This document shows positions 25,223 through 34,557 of a DNA stretch of 64,000 nucleotides, piece by piece. Within the stretch, counting starts at the first letter, position 1. Every line of letters begins with the position of its first letter. The stretch covers positions 8,698 to 72,697 of the forward strand of contig URGW01000018.1 in the NCBI GenBank assembly GCA_900547475.1, read 5' to 3'. The notes below the pieces were generated by a model. It was not told where the DNA came from. It saw only the letters and a list, made by a program, of their open reading frames with translations, and ran no database searches. The DNA is from an uncultured Clostridium sp. (GTDB lineage: Bacteria > Bacillota > Clostridia > Clostridiales > Clostridiaceae). Position numbers and translations under genes: made by a program.

Positions 25223-25597
25223 ATGTTATTAAATGATAAAATTAAATTAGTCAGAAAAGAACTAGGATTAACACAAGAAGAAATGGCAAAAAAGTTATCA
25301 ATAAGTAGAAGTTATTTAGGTGATTTAGAAAAAGGTAGAAGCAAAGGATCAAATGTTAAGATATTAAGTAAATTAGCTCAATTATCAGGTAAAAGTCTCG
25401 AGTACTTTATAGATGATATAAATAGTATTAAAATTGAACAATACCAAGTATTAGATAGTTCTATAGAAATGTTTTATGAAAAAGGTTATATACATGAAGA
25501 TGGAACAGTTGATAGTTCTATAGAAAGTATCTTATTAGAAATATTAAGAAAAGAAATTAAAGTTAAAATCGAAAGAATGAAGGAAGTGAATAAATAA
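25223..25597 (+). CDS. CI-like XRE-family repressor
   Basis: 124 residues. Residues ~4-60 are a helix-turn-helix of the XRE class (KLVRKELGLTQEEMAKKLSISRSYLGDLEKG). The short C-terminal part is helical and acidic and lacks the LexA-like peptidase of lambda CI, so induction by RecA cleavage is not expected; the antirepressor probably provides the switch. The stop overlaps the integrase start (TAATGA), linking lysogeny and integration control. Confidence 0.85.
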   Translation: MLLNDKIKLVRKELGLTQEEMAKKLSISRSYLGDLEKGRSKGSNVKILSKLAQLSGKSLEYFIDDINSIKIEQYQVLDSSIEMFYEKGYIHEDGTVDSSIESILLEILRKEIKVKIERMKEVNK

Positions 25598-27111
25598 TGA
25601 AAATCGCTATTTATTCTAGAAAATCTAAAGAAACAGATACAGGTGAATCTATTCAAAATCAAATTAATATTTGCAAAGACTATTTTAATAGGCAATATAA
25701 TAATTGCGTGTTTGAAATCTTTTATGATGAAGGGTTTAGTGGTGGAAATATAAATCGTCCTGATTTTCAAAGATTCATGCAATCTATAAAGTTAAAAAAA
25801 TTTGATATTCTAGGTGTTTACAAAATAGATAGAGTCAGCAGAAATACTCTTGAATTTTTAACTGTATTTGAAGAATTGAAGCAATACAATATAAAGCTAG
25901 TTAGTGTTACTGAAGGCTTTGACCCGTCTACTCCTGGTGGTAAAATGATGATGGATGTACTAGCTTCTATGGCTGAAATGGAAAGAGCGAACATTGCTCA
26001 AAGAGTAAAGGATAATATGCTGGGATTAGCAAAAATGGGAAGATGGTCTGGTGGAACTCCTCCTACAGGTTATAAACCAAAAGCATATATAAATGAATTT
26101 GGAAAAAAAGAAATGTATTTAGAACTTGATGAAGTTGAATCAGATATAATTTATAAAATTTTTAATTTATCTGCAGCTGGATGTACTACTTACGCTATTG
26201 GTAAAGAAGTAAATAAAAATCCTAAAACAATATTAAATATTTTAAGAAACCCAGTATATTGTGAAAGTAATGAAACTAGTAAAAAATTCCTTGAAAATAT
26301 GGGTTACACTATAATGGGTGAGTTAAATGGTAATGGTTATATGACTTATAATAAACGTCCTAGATCAAATGGAAAGAAAATTGTCAGTGATTATATGTTA
26401 GCTGTTGTAAGTAAACATAAAGCTATTGTGACTGCTGAAATGTTTATAAAAGCTAATAAAAATCTAACAGATCGAGCTCCTACAAAGCGTCCTCGAAAAT
26501 CTCAAGGAACTTTTTTATCACATTTAGTTAAATGTGGAAAGTGTGGAGGCGGTATGTTTGTTGCTTCTGGAAATAAACTTAAAGATGGAAGTAAAAAGCT
26601 CTATTTTAGATGTACAAATCAGAAGTATAATAAAACTTGTGATGCTAAATGGATAAGAGTTGATGAGATAGAGAGGTTTGTTTTAAGTGAACTATATAAA
26701 TTTTCATTAGATAAAAATAAACTTAATGAATATATTAACTCCAATATAAATTTAGACTGTTATGATAATGATATAAAAAAGCTTAAATCTCAAGTAAACA
26801 AGCTAAATATTGATATTAACAACTTAACTGAAAAACTTTTACTACTAGATGGTGCTGCAGTAAAAATAGTAAATGATAAAATTAATCAGATATCAAACGA
26901 GCGTGAACTAAAAAAAGAAATGTTATTTGAATTAGAATCAAAAAAAATAGAGTTAACGGTTAACTCTATAAATGTAGATGAATTATACAATAATATAAAA
27001 AAATTACTGGTTATATTTGATTTAATACCTATTGATGAGCAACAAATATTAATTAATCAATTGATTACTAGTATAGAAATATCCGATAATGATAAAACTC
27101 TTATATTTTAG
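25597..27111 (+). CDS. Large serine recombinase (phage integrase)
   Basis: 504 residues. Residues 1-150: resolvase catalytic domain with the nucleophile serine in YSRKS, GESIQNQINIC, and the RVSRNTLEF region. Residues ~155-260: recombinase domain (GTPPTGYKP). Residues ~305-350: zinc ribbon CGKCGG...C...C, then a coiled coil (residues ~370-450). It integrates the phage by recombination between attP and a short attB without host factors. The translation start overlaps the repressor stop. Confidence 0.95.
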   Translation: MKIAIYSRKSKETDTGESIQNQINICKDYFNRQYNNCVFEIFYDEGFSGGNINRPDFQRFMQSIKLKKFDILGVYKIDRVSRNTLEFLTVFEELKQYNIKLVSVTEGFDPSTPGGKMMMDVLASMAEMERANIAQRVKDNMLGLAKMGRWSGGTPPTGYKPKAYINEFGKKEMYLELDEVESDIIYKIFNLSAAGCTTYAIGKEVNKNPKTILNILRNPVYCESNETSKKFLENMGYTIMGELNGNGYMTYNKRPRSNGKKIVSDYMLAVVSKHKAIVTAEMFIKANKNLTDRAPTKRPRKSQGTFLSHLVKCGKCGGGMFVASGNKLKDGSKKLYFRCTNQKYNKTCDAKWIRVDEIERFVLSELYKFSLDKNKLNEYINSNINLDCYDNDIKKLKSQVNKLNIDINNLTEKLLLLDGAAVKIVNDKINQISNERELKKEMLFELESKKIELTVNSINVDELYNNIKKLLVIFDLIPIDEQQILINQLITSIEISDNDKTLIF

Positions 27112-27131
27112 GGCCTTTTAGGCTCTTTTTT
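27111..27131 (+). terminator. Integrase terminator
   Basis: GGGCC, five-base loop, GGCTC followed by TTTTTT, immediately after the integrase stop codon. Short stem, but with a clean U run. Confidence 0.6.
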
Positions 27132-27135
27132 ACTG

Positions 27136-27192
27136 TTATTTTAGATGTATAGCACACCCTGACCAACCTCCCCCAACAACTACTACCTTCAT
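27136..27192 (-). pseudogene. Truncated FAD-dependent oxidoreductase, interrupted by prophage (att site)
   Basis: ATG 27192 overlaps the upstream gene stop as ATGA and reads MKVVVVGGGWSGCA, a perfect N-terminal FAD-binding GxGxxG strand, then IHLK and TAA. Everything after about the 14th codon belongs to the phage end. The recombination core is therefore inside or next to the codons for GGGWSGCA (27150-27175). The remaining gene should lie at the other prophage end, off the window. Confidence 0.85.
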
Positions 27193-28181
27193 ATTAATCT
27201 CCTCCCCTCAAAAATACCTCTTGGACTAGCTTGTACTTTACAAAATCTCTTTACTCTATGACCTGAAAATCTAGCTGTACAACTTCCACATACACCTTCT
27301 CCACAGCACATCTTAAAATTGTTGCAACATGATAAATCTATATCCTTTCTATCCAAAGAATCTAAAAAATCAATAACACTATAAGTTAATATATCCGCTC
27401 CAGCTATATGGATTAAAGATATATTATTATATTTAACAATAGATTTTATAGCAACCTTTCCCTCTGGTGACAACTCTCCTTCTTCTATTAAATTCATCTC
27501 CTGAGGTACTATATTTAATTTATCTAACCACTCCGAAACATATATCTCCTTAAACGGTTGCTTATCCAATATAAGTGTCACCGTATTACCATTTTCAACT
27601 AATCTATTAATTACTGGCATCATAGGTGCCATACCAATACCTCTAGCAATAACTAAAGCCTCATTATTTTTTTGTTTTCTTATGTTTTTTAATCCAAATA
27701 CTCCGTTCCAATAAGGACCTCTTATTGTTATATTTCCTCCAGACTCAATATTTAATAATTGCTTAGTCTTAATCCCTCTTATTTCTATCATAATAGATAT
27801 TATATTAGTTTCTATATCTGATTCTAAAATCGAAATAGGAACATCAAAATATACATTTTCTTCACTTCTAATAAAAATAAAGCTACCAGGTCTTGCTAAA
27901 TCTATTACAAGCTTATGCGGCGCTTCAAATTTAATTAATAATACATCATCTTGACATAATACCTTTTCACATACTTTACAAGTATACGTTTTTCTTTGCT
28001 CTTTTGCCTTGTTTCCATTATCATGAAGCTCTTGATATATACATACTCCCTTCCAATTTAAACAATCACAAAAATGACTTCCTTGCAATTGTGAGCAAAG
28101 AATACATTCACCCTTCTCAGCTAAGTGACAAGGACAAAATTCAGTTCCTGCATCTATACAATCAATTGTCTCCTTAAACAT
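27189..28181 (-). CDS. Sulfide/dihydroorotate dehydrogenase-like FAD/NAD-binding Fe-S protein
   Basis: 330 residues. The N-terminal ~50 residues hold nine cysteines in clusters (FCPCHL, CILCS, FCDCL, GVC), unusual for the family. Residues ~65-275 form a ferredoxin-reductase-like FAD/NAD module (ARGIGMAPMMPVI is the NAD site), and residues ~285-320 contain the CCNNFKMCCGEGVCGSC [2Fe-2S] set of PyrK-type subunits. In clostridia it pairs with a flavin oxidoreductase encoded directly downstream, here destroyed by the prophage, so the electron-transfer partner is lost in this lysogen. Confidence 0.85.
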   Translation of the reverse strand: MFKETIDCIDAGTEFCPCHLAEKGECILCSQLQGSHFCDCLNWKGVCIYQELHDNGNKAKEQRKTYTCKVCEKVLCQDDVLLIKFEAPHKLVIDLARPGSFIFIRSEENVYFDVPISILESDIETNIISIMIEIRGIKTKQLLNIESGGNITIRGPYWNGVFGLKNIRKQKNNEALVIARGIGMAPMMPVINRLVENGNTVTLILDKQPFKEIYVSEWLDKLNIVPQEMNLIEEGELSPEGKVAIKSIVKYNNISLIHIAGADILTYSVIDFLDSLDRKDIDLSCCNNFKMCCGEGVCGSCTARFSGHRVKRFCKVQASPRGIFEGRRLI

Positions 28182-28343
28182 TTAGACTCCTAAAGTAATA
28201 CTATACACTATATAGATTATTTTAAAAATTTCTTTTTGTTACTATAAGTCCTCTGATATATAAAATATTCTACTATTTTTTTAATAAATAACATTATTAT
28301 ATATTTAATAAACAATGATTCATCTATTGAATATAATTTATAA

Positions 28344-28399
28344 ATATAAAAAGCCACAACATATATAAAATAAATTCCTATCTTATATATGTTGTGACT
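28344..28399 (-). terminator. Terminator of amino-acid permease gene
   Basis: Minus strand AGTCACAACATATATAA, loop, TTATATATGTTGTGGCT followed by TTTTATATTT; about 17 pairs. The rest of the 230-base gap shows no gene. Confidence 0.85.
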
Positions 28400-28411
28400 A
28401 AAATATATTCT

Positions 28412-29758
28412 TTAATCTTCAGCTAATTTTTCACTAACTACTTTTTCTTTACTTTTCCAAAATAATACACCTAATATTATTACTAATAAGCAGAATCCTG
28501 CATATACCCAAAATAACTGATTACCCATACTACCAAATAGAATTATTAATGATCCCATTATAGCCAATATTGGATTTATTTTAGAATTCCAAATTCCTTT
28601 GATTTCACCACTTCTTCCTAGCTGGAATACTTTGAAGTATAAAATAATATATAAAGTATAACTCATTGTAATTGATATTTCTGATATATCTGAATTTGGA
28701 AGAATTGCAAATTTAGTTGTTATATAATGAACAATAAACCATACTAAAGATATTAAAAATGCAACTAAAGCAGAATTTACAGGCATTAATATTTTTTCAT
28801 TTACTTTAGAAACAAACTCTGAATTTGGGAACATATTTCTTTTTGCTAAAGAATGAGGTAATCTTATCATCCCTAAAGTTAATCCATTAATTGTTCCCAT
28901 TATAGATATTATTACAAATACTAATACTATTTTAGCTCCCCATGGACCTAATAAACTATTAGCTGCTAAATCAACATGTGCATCACCAAGCTCCATAATT
29001 GTTTCTGGTCCTACGTAAATACTTATTCCAACAAAATATAGTACATACATAGCTAAAATAAATATTGGTGCTATTATTAAAGCTTTTGGTAAATTTCTTT
29101 TTGAATCTTTTATTTCATGAGCTATAGATGTGGAAACTACCCAACCATCAAATGAAAATGCAATTGGTGCTATAGCAGCAATCCATCCAACTGATTGCAT
29201 TGATGTTACATGACTTAATGTGATATTGCTTGTATCACCAAACATTAATCCCGCAATTGCAATTAAAATCAATGGTATTAATTTTATAATGGTAGATGCA
29301 TTTTGAAATAATCCACCTAACTTTGCAGATAAAGTATTAATTATAAATAAGAATGCCATAATAGCAAAACCTATCAACATTTGTATTTCTAAAGTACCTT
29401 CTACTCCAAATAACAGACATATATATATTCCTGATACCCAAGAAACAACTGCTATTAAAGTAGGAAAATATAAAAATGTTTGGAACCATCCAAATGAGCA
29501 TGCTAAAGATTTATTATAATTCTCTTCCGCATATGCTATTATTCCTCCTGATTGTGAGCTTCTAGATGCAAGTTGTGATATTGTTAAACTTCCAAATATT
29601 ATTGCAATAGCCGCTATACAAAATACTAATACTCCTAAAGCAATACTTCCACCCGTAGCAACTAGTATATTATCACTTTTAAAGAATATCCCTGATCCTA
29701 TAACTATACCAACTATCATAGTTATGGCTGTAAATAACCCATATTCGTTCTTCTTCAT
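28412..29758 (-). CDS. APC-family amino-acid permease
   Basis: 448 residues with about 12 membrane segments. N-terminal GIVIGSGIFFKSDNILVATGG is the conserved TM1 unwound segment of APC/LAT-type transporters, and the FSFDGWVVSTSIAHEIKDSKRNLPKALI stretch (residues ~205-232) the TM6/loop signature. Likely proton- or exchange-driven amino-acid transport at the membrane. Substrate not predictable. Single-gene unit with its own terminator. Confidence 0.88.
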   Translation of the reverse strand: MKKNEYGLFTAITMIVGIVIGSGIFFKSDNILVATGGSIALGVLVFCIAAIAIIFGSLTISQLASRSSQSGGIIAYAEENYNKSLACSFGWFQTFLYFPTLIAVVSWVSGIYICLLFGVEGTLEIQMLIGFAIMAFLFIINTLSAKLGGLFQNASTIIKLIPLILIAIAGLMFGDTSNITLSHVTSMQSVGWIAAIAPIAFSFDGWVVSTSIAHEIKDSKRNLPKALIIAPIFILAMYVLYFVGISIYVGPETIMELGDAHVDLAANSLLGPWGAKIVLVFVIISIMGTINGLTLGMIRLPHSLAKRNMFPNSEFVSKVNEKILMPVNSALVAFLISLVWFIVHYITTKFAILPNSDISEISITMSYTLYIILYFKVFQLGRSGEIKGIWNSKINPILAIMGSLIILFGSMGNQLFWVYAGFCLLVIILGVLFWKSKEKVVSEKLAED

Positions 29759-29958
29759 GTTCTTCCCCCCATTGTTATTTCATAACTTTTCTTAAGAATA
29801 TTTTTTTCATTTATTTCCTATGAAAATAAAGGCTAATTTTTCTATTATCTGCTAGGTTTCTATAAATATATCATGAATTTGTTATTTAGTAAATATTAGA
29901 TTATATTTTTTTTATTTTATCAATTTTCTTTTAACATTTTTAACAAATTATTGAAATA

Positions 29959-30582
29959 TTACTTAAAAATCTCCTCTCCCATTTGAATAAAGCTTTGTAA
30001 GGCCATAAAGAATTTTATATCACATCTTTCACTACTATTTATTATTTTTATAGCATCCTCTTTAGATAATAATATTGTTTCTATATCCTCATCTTCTTCT
30101 AAATTTTCATCAGATACCTTTCCAGAACATGTACAATAAACTAAAGAAACTGATTCATCTGTCATTCCTGGTGATAAATATAATTTTTGTCCAATTTTAT
30201 TTTCTATAACTTCTTCTAAGTCTAACCCTGTTTCTTCCTTTAACTCTCTTTTTACCGTTGATATAATATCATCATTATTATCTATTAAACCAGCTGGTAA
30301 TTCGTAAACATAATTATTTAGTGGTATTCTAAATTGTCTTATTGCAACTAATTTCTTTTCTTCCTTATGATAGGCTAATATAACAACTGCATCAACTTTA
30401 TCTTCTTTTCCATAAAAAAATTGATCCTCTAATACTTCTTTGCTTTTTCTAGTGGCAATAGTCCAAGTCTTTTTATTTCCACCTTTATTTATATAATTAG
30501 CATTATAAAGACTTAAAAATTTAGTTTGTGCTAATGCTTCTATATTTTGTACTTTATTTTTCATTTCAACATTCTCCTCCAT
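29959..30582 (-). CDS. Nudix hydrolase (ADP-ribose pyrophosphatase-like)
   Basis: 207 residues. The Nudix box is GLIDNNDDIISTVKRELKEETG (residues ~114-135, quoted in part): REL-EE-G is intact, but the first conserved Glu is replaced by Asp. IRQFRIPLNNYVYELPAG upstream of the box is typical of the ADP-ribose pyrophosphatase/NudF branch. Probably cleaves nucleoside diphosphate sugars. Separate from its neighbours. Confidence 0.85.
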   Translation of the reverse strand: MEENVEMKNKVQNIEALAQTKFLSLYNANYINKGGNKKTWTIATRKSKEVLEDQFFYGKEDKVDAVVILAYHKEEKKLVAIRQFRIPLNNYVYELPAGLIDNNDDIISTVKRELKEETGLDLEEVIENKIGQKLYLSPGMTDESVSLVYCTCSGKVSDENLEEDEDIETILLSKEDAIKIINSSERCDIKFFMALQSFIQMGEEIFK

Positions 30583-30681
30583 TTTATCCTATAGCTATAT
30601 ATTTTTATATAGCACTATCTTAAAACTACTTTATCATTATAACTTATATATTTATATTTTATAACATAAATTTATGCAATA

Positions 30682-30710
30682 AAAGAAAAAAGCACTAATA
30701 ATTAGTGCTT
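30682..30710 (-). terminator. Terminator overlapping end of carboxypeptidase gene
   Basis: Minus strand AGCACTAAT-TATT-AGTGCT followed by TTTTTTCTTTT. The last three codons and the TAG stop of the gene lie inside the stem-loop. Confidence 0.85.
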
Positions 30711-31864
30711 CCTTTATTAACTATTTCTTCAAATTCATTTTCTGTTATATCTTTACCACAAATCAATGCCTTTTTTAATAATTCTTCTCCTTGATTATTT
30801 AAGGCTACTTTACCAATTATATCTCCTGAATTTTTATTTATCGTATTGAAAACTTCTACTTCTATAGCACCTTCACCTTTAAATCCATATTCAAAATCAC
30901 ACTCTTCAATAACACTTCCTAAACTAATGAATTCTGATGATTTTGCAATATCCTTTATATTGTCATTCTTAAAGCAATAATTATCTGTAACATATTTGTA
31001 TATCTTTTCTGTAACATTCCATCTATCACTACAATTTAAGACAACTATAATGATATTTCTTCCTTCATGCTTCACTGAAGATACTAAACATTTTCCTGCT
31101 TGCCCTGTATAACCTGTTTTAACTCCATTTGCTTCTGGAATTTTGTATAAAATCTTGTTTATATTATTATAATCTCTTGTAAAGTTCGAAGCATCTCTAG
31201 TTATGCTTTTTGTTCCACAAATTTGACAAAACAACTCATTTTCCATAGCTTTTGTAGTTAAAAGAGCTAAATCATATGCACATGTATAATGTTTAGCACT
31301 ATCTAAGCCATGTGGACTTTCAAAGTGCGAATTTATTAATCCCAAGCTAATAGAATAATCATTCATTATCTTAGCAAAGCCTTCAACGCTTCCTCCTATA
31401 TCTTCAGCAATTGCTATAGCTGCATCATTACCTGATTTATACATTAATCCGTATAGCAACTCTCTTAATCTTATTTTCTCTCCTGCTACATATCCTACTT
31501 TTGACCCTCTAATAGATGCTGCATTTTTACTTATGGTAACTTCTCTATCTAAGTCTCCATGAGTTATTGCAACTAAAGCTGTAAGGATTTTTGTTGTGCT
31601 GGCCATTGGTACTATTTCATCAGCATTTTGTTCAAATAAGACTTGCTTTGTTTTACTATCTAATGCTATTGCATTTCTTGCTGAGACTCTAATACTATTT
31701 AGTATATTGTTCATATCTACATCATCTATTTCATCATCTTCAAGTATTGCTACTTCATTATCATCTTCATCTTCAAAACATTGAGCATATACGCAATTGC
31801 TTAATAATTGAGAAATTATTAAAAATAAACTCAAAGTTATTCCTACTTTTTTAAATTTCATCAT
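30695..31864 (-). CDS. D-alanyl-D-alanine carboxypeptidase (PBP5-type), paralogue 1
   Basis: 389 residues from ATG 31864, eight bases after AGGAG; a GTG nine bases upstream is less likely. N-terminal signal peptide (VGITLSLFLIISQLLSNCVYA). Catalytic motifs: STTK (SxxK) near residue 85, SGN near 147 and KTGYTG near 252. Trims pentapeptide stem peptides in the wall. The N-terminal acidic stretch EDEDDNEVAILEDDEIDD is unusual. No operon partners. A second paralogue lies at 41.8 kb. Confidence 0.9.
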   Translation of the reverse strand: MMKFKKVGITLSLFLIISQLLSNCVYAQCFEDEDDNEVAILEDDEIDDVDMNNILNSIRVSARNAIALDSKTKQVLFEQNADEIVPMASTTKILTALVAITHGDLDREVTISKNAASIRGSKVGYVAGEKIRLRELLYGLMYKSGNDAAIAIAEDIGGSVEGFAKIMNDYSISLGLINSHFESPHGLDSAKHYTCAYDLALLTTKAMENELFCQICGTKSITRDASNFTRDYNNINKILYKIPEANGVKTGYTGQAGKCLVSSVKHEGRNIIIVVLNCSDRWNVTEKIYKYVTDNYCFKNDNIKDIAKSSEFISLGSVIEECDFEYGFKGEGAIEVEVFNTINKNSGDIIGKVALNNQGEELLKKALICGKDITENEFEEIVNKGSTNY

Positions 31865-31996
31865 TAGTATCACTCCTATTTTCTCCTTACACTTGTAGTA
31901 TTTTCATTTATAAAAATTTTAAACCTAAATAATAAATTTTTATGATTTATATTTTATTTTTGTGGCAATACTATAAAAAGCTAGTGGAGGTTAATT

Positions 31997-32554
31997 ATGC
32001 TTTTTTTTATAATTATTATTTTTTTTATATTAATTTTATTTATACCTATACCTTTAAAGTTTAATCTTCATTATTCAAAGGATAGGTATTATATAAAATT
32101 CTACAATATTAATATAATATCCAATGATGATTACATCCTTAAAAAATTTTTAGAGGAAAAAGAGAAAAATATAAAAGATTCAAAACTTGAAGATTATATG
32201 GATATTGATTCTAATGAAAAAAATTTAAAACCACTTATAAAAACCCTCTATATTAGTTTAAGCAGAAATAAATTCAAACCATCAATAAAATTTTCTAGTG
32301 ATATTATTTATTCTCTAGGAGATGCAAGCAAAACTGCTATATGTTTAGGTCTATTTTATAATATTAACCCCATTTTATTTTATATTTTTTCTATATTATT
32401 TAAAGTTAAATTATTAAAAAATAATTTTAATCCATTATTTAAAGATGAAATACTATTTGAGTTTACAATAAGTAGTATAATTACCGTTAATTTAGCTCAA
32501 ATTATTTATATATTCTTTATTATTTATAAATCTATTCATAAAAATAGGAGGTGA
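31997..32554 (+). CDS. DUF2953 (YtfI-like) membrane protein
   Basis: 185 residues. N-terminal hydrophobic anchor (LFFIIIIFFILILFIPIPL), a soluble middle and a second hydrophobic stretch (ILFYIFSILF). Directly upstream of ytfJ, as in Bacillus ytfI-ytfJ, which supports the DUF2953 call. Function unknown; the pair is expressed around sporulation in Bacillus. Confidence 0.7.
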   Translation: MLFFIIIIFFILILFIPIPLKFNLHYSKDRYYIKFYNINIISNDDYILKKFLEEKEKNIKDSKLEDYMDIDSNEKNLKPLIKTLYISLSRNKFKPSIKFSSDIIYSLGDASKTAICLGLFYNINPILFYIFSILFKVKLLKNNFNPLFKDEILFEFTISSIITVNLAQIIYIFFIIYKSIHKNRR

Positions 32555-32576
32555 CTCCCTAAATATAGGGATTATT

Positions 32577-32984
32577 ATGACTGATAAACATGAATTAGAA
32601 AACTTAATGAGAAGCACTATGGAAAACTTACGTGATATGATAGATGTTAATACTGTAATTGGAGATGTTGTAGAAACTAGTGATGGTACTTCTATTGTTC
32701 CAATTTCTAAAGTTTCTTTTGGTTTTGCATCTGGAGGAAGTGAGTTTGGTAATCATACTTCACTAAGAAGAGAGGATGAAAAATATCCTTTTGGTGGTGG
32801 ATCTGGTGCTGGAGTTAGTGTTAAACCAATTGCTTTTTTAATTGTTAAGGATGGAATGGTAAGATTACAACCAGTTGATTATGATAACAGTGTTGATAGA
32901 CTAGTTGATTCTATACCTCAAGTTCTCGATATGGTAAAAGGATTCTTTAGTGATAAAAAAGTCGATAATAACGATATATTATAA
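32577..32984 (+). CDS. ytfJ: GerW/YtfJ family sporulation protein
   Basis: 135 residues. TVIGDVVETSDGTSIVPISKVSFGFASGGSEF (residues ~23-55) and GGGSGAGVSVKPIAFLIV are the family hallmarks. In Bacillus the protein is spore-specific and needed for normal germination with some germinants. The SD site upstream (AGGAGG, 32546-32551) ends the previous gene and is 25 bases from this ATG, with a small hairpin CCCTA-aata-TAGGG between; initiation may instead use the weak TAGGGA. Confidence 0.88.
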   Translation: MTDKHELENLMRSTMENLRDMIDVNTVIGDVVETSDGTSIVPISKVSFGFASGGSEFGNHTSLRREDEKYPFGGGSGAGVSVKPIAFLIVKDGMVRLQPVDYDNSVDRLVDSIPQVLDMVKGFFSDKKVDNNDIL

Positions 32985-33027
32985 GAAATATAGCTACTGA
33001 ATAGTTTTTCAGTAGCTATATTTCTTA
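32983..33027. terminator. Bidirectional terminator between ytfJ and scpB
   Basis: Nineteen-base perfect arms (AAGAAATATAGCTACTGAA and its inverse) round a six-base loop, with T-rich ends on both strands. Separates convergent genes. Confidence 0.85.
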
Positions 33028-33723
33028 TACTTCTTTATCTAATGCAACTTCTGTATCTTCTATATAATTTTCATTGTTTTCATCTTTCATTTCATCATTA
33101 ATCTCTTCAGAATTCATATCTTTAAGTGCTTGATTTAGAACATCCATAGAACTTTTAGCCTCTTCATCACTGTATAAATCAAGTGATGGTAATTCCTTTA
33201 ATGTTTCTAATCCAAATTGTCTTAAAAATTCATCTGTGGTTCCATAAAGTATAGGCCTCCCAGGAACTTCTAGTCTTCCTATATCCTTTATAAGTCCCTT
33301 TTCAACAAGCTTTTGAATAGCCGATTCTGACTTAACACCTCTTATTTCATCTATATCAATACGTGTAATTGGTTGCTTATATGCTATAATTGCTAAGCTT
33401 TCTATAGATGCTTGTGAAAGTGAATGTCTTTTATTCTTCTTTAATAACTTTTGAATATAATCTGAATTTTCACTTTTAGTAACTAGTTGATAAGCTCCAT
33501 CTATACTTATTAATCTAATTCCTCTATTTTCATCTTCATATTCACTCATCATTTCTTTTATTATTTCTTCAACAACCTTATCTTTAATCTCTAAATTATT
33601 ACTTAACTCCCTTAATGATAAAGGTTCCCCACTCACAAATAGCATTGATTCTATAGCTGATTTTATATTAGCCTTTCTAGATAGCTCTTTAAATTCATAC
33701 TGCTTAACATCAATGTTACTCAC
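33025..33723 (-). CDS. scpB: Segregation and condensation protein B
   Basis: 232 residues from GTG 33723, which lies inside the scpA stop region (GTGAGTAA) behind AGGAGGAGAG. Two winged-helix domains: IESMLFVSGEPLSL near residue 22 and QASIESLAIIAYKQPITR near 105, followed by GRPILYGTTDEFLRQFGL (~160). With ScpA it forms the kleisin-KITE part of the SMC condensin. Translational coupling to scpA is clear. The C-terminus is acidic. Confidence 0.92.
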   Translation of the reverse strand: MSNIDVKQYEFKELSRKANIKSAIESMLFVSGEPLSLRELSNNLEIKDKVVEEIIKEMMSEYEDENRGIRLISIDGAYQLVTKSENSDYIQKLLKKNKRHSLSQASIESLAIIAYKQPITRIDIDEIRGVKSESAIQKLVEKGLIKDIGRLEVPGRPILYGTTDEFLRQFGLETLKELPSLDLYSDEEAKSSMDVLNQALKDMNSEEINDEMKDENNENYIEDTEVALDKEV

Positions 33724-34468
33724 TATCTCTCCTCCTCTTGATAAGTATATTTCCGAAACTCTCATCTTGATAAACATTAATAGTTCTAATTTTTATAAGC
33801 TCAAGTAACGCTAAGAATGTAACTACAGTTTCAAGTTTACAAGAACTTTCTTTCATTAAGTCCTCAAATTCAATTACTTTATTTGAATTAACTCTCTCTA
33901 AAAGCTCGTTCATTTTATCTTCAACCTTATACTTATCTACGTATATTTTCTTTTGTACTACATTAAATTTATTTTGTTTTTCTCTATAGTTTTCTAATAT
34001 TTTATTATAAATATTATATAAATCTAACAATGTTATATTTTTAAATATGTCAACATTATTAACTGGTTCACTTTTAACTTCCTCAATTATTTCCGGCTTC
34101 TTACTATAAACATCACCTTGATTTATATATCGCTCTTTAAAGAATTCAGATACTGATTTTATCCTCTTATACTCAATTAATTTTTCCATTAATCTCTTTT
34201 CAATATCTTCTTCATTTTCTTCCTCTTCTACTTTTATCTTAGGAAGAAGATTTTTTGATTTTATTTCTATTAATGTAGCTGCAACAACAATAAATTCTGA
34301 TGTTATCTCAAGATCCATAACTTTTCTTGTATTAAGATACTCTAAATATTGATTTGTAACTTTATATATTTCTACATTATATATATCCATCTTATTCTTC
34401 TTTATAAGATGTAATAATAAATCAAAAGGTCCTTCAAAATCTGCCACTTTAATCTTTGGCAATTCCAT
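33716..34468 (-). CDS. scpA: Segregation and condensation protein A
   Basis: 250 residues. Begins KIKVADFEGPFDLLLHLIKKNK, the classic kleisin N-terminus; LMEKLIEYKRIKSVSEFF in the middle and the C-terminal winged helix (FLALLELIKIRTINVYQDE) complete the family plan. Kleisin subunit of the SMC-ScpAB condensin. Confidence 0.93.
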   Translation of the reverse strand: MELPKIKVADFEGPFDLLLHLIKKNKMDIYNVEIYKVTNQYLEYLNTRKVMDLEITSEFIVVAATLIEIKSKNLLPKIKVEEEENEEDIEKRLMEKLIEYKRIKSVSEFFKERYINQGDVYSKKPEIIEEVKSEPVNNVDIFKNITLLDLYNIYNKILENYREKQNKFNVVQKKIYVDKYKVEDKMNELLERVNSNKVIEFEDLMKESSCKLETVVTFLALLELIKIRTINVYQDESFGNILIKRRRDSE

Positions 34469-34557
34469 TAATTCATCCCGCCTTTGTGTTTTTATTATGC
34501 TACTTTTAAGGGTTTCATAACTTATATAATAACAATTTTCTTTTAAAAGAACAAGCC

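Larger units (their letters stand above)
1..27160. mobile_element. Integrated siphovirus-type prophage (right part; left end outside window)
   Basis: Complete early, replication, packaging, head and most tail genes are present in the canonical order of pac-type siphoviruses of Firmicutes. The plus-strand large serine recombinase lies at the right edge, next to an interrupted host gene at 27,136-27,192. The left boundary is not in the window because the tail module runs off base 1; holin and endolysin are expected there. The exact right att core cannot be read without the empty site, but it must fall between the integrase stop (27,111) and the surviving codons of the host gene. Confidence 0.95.
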
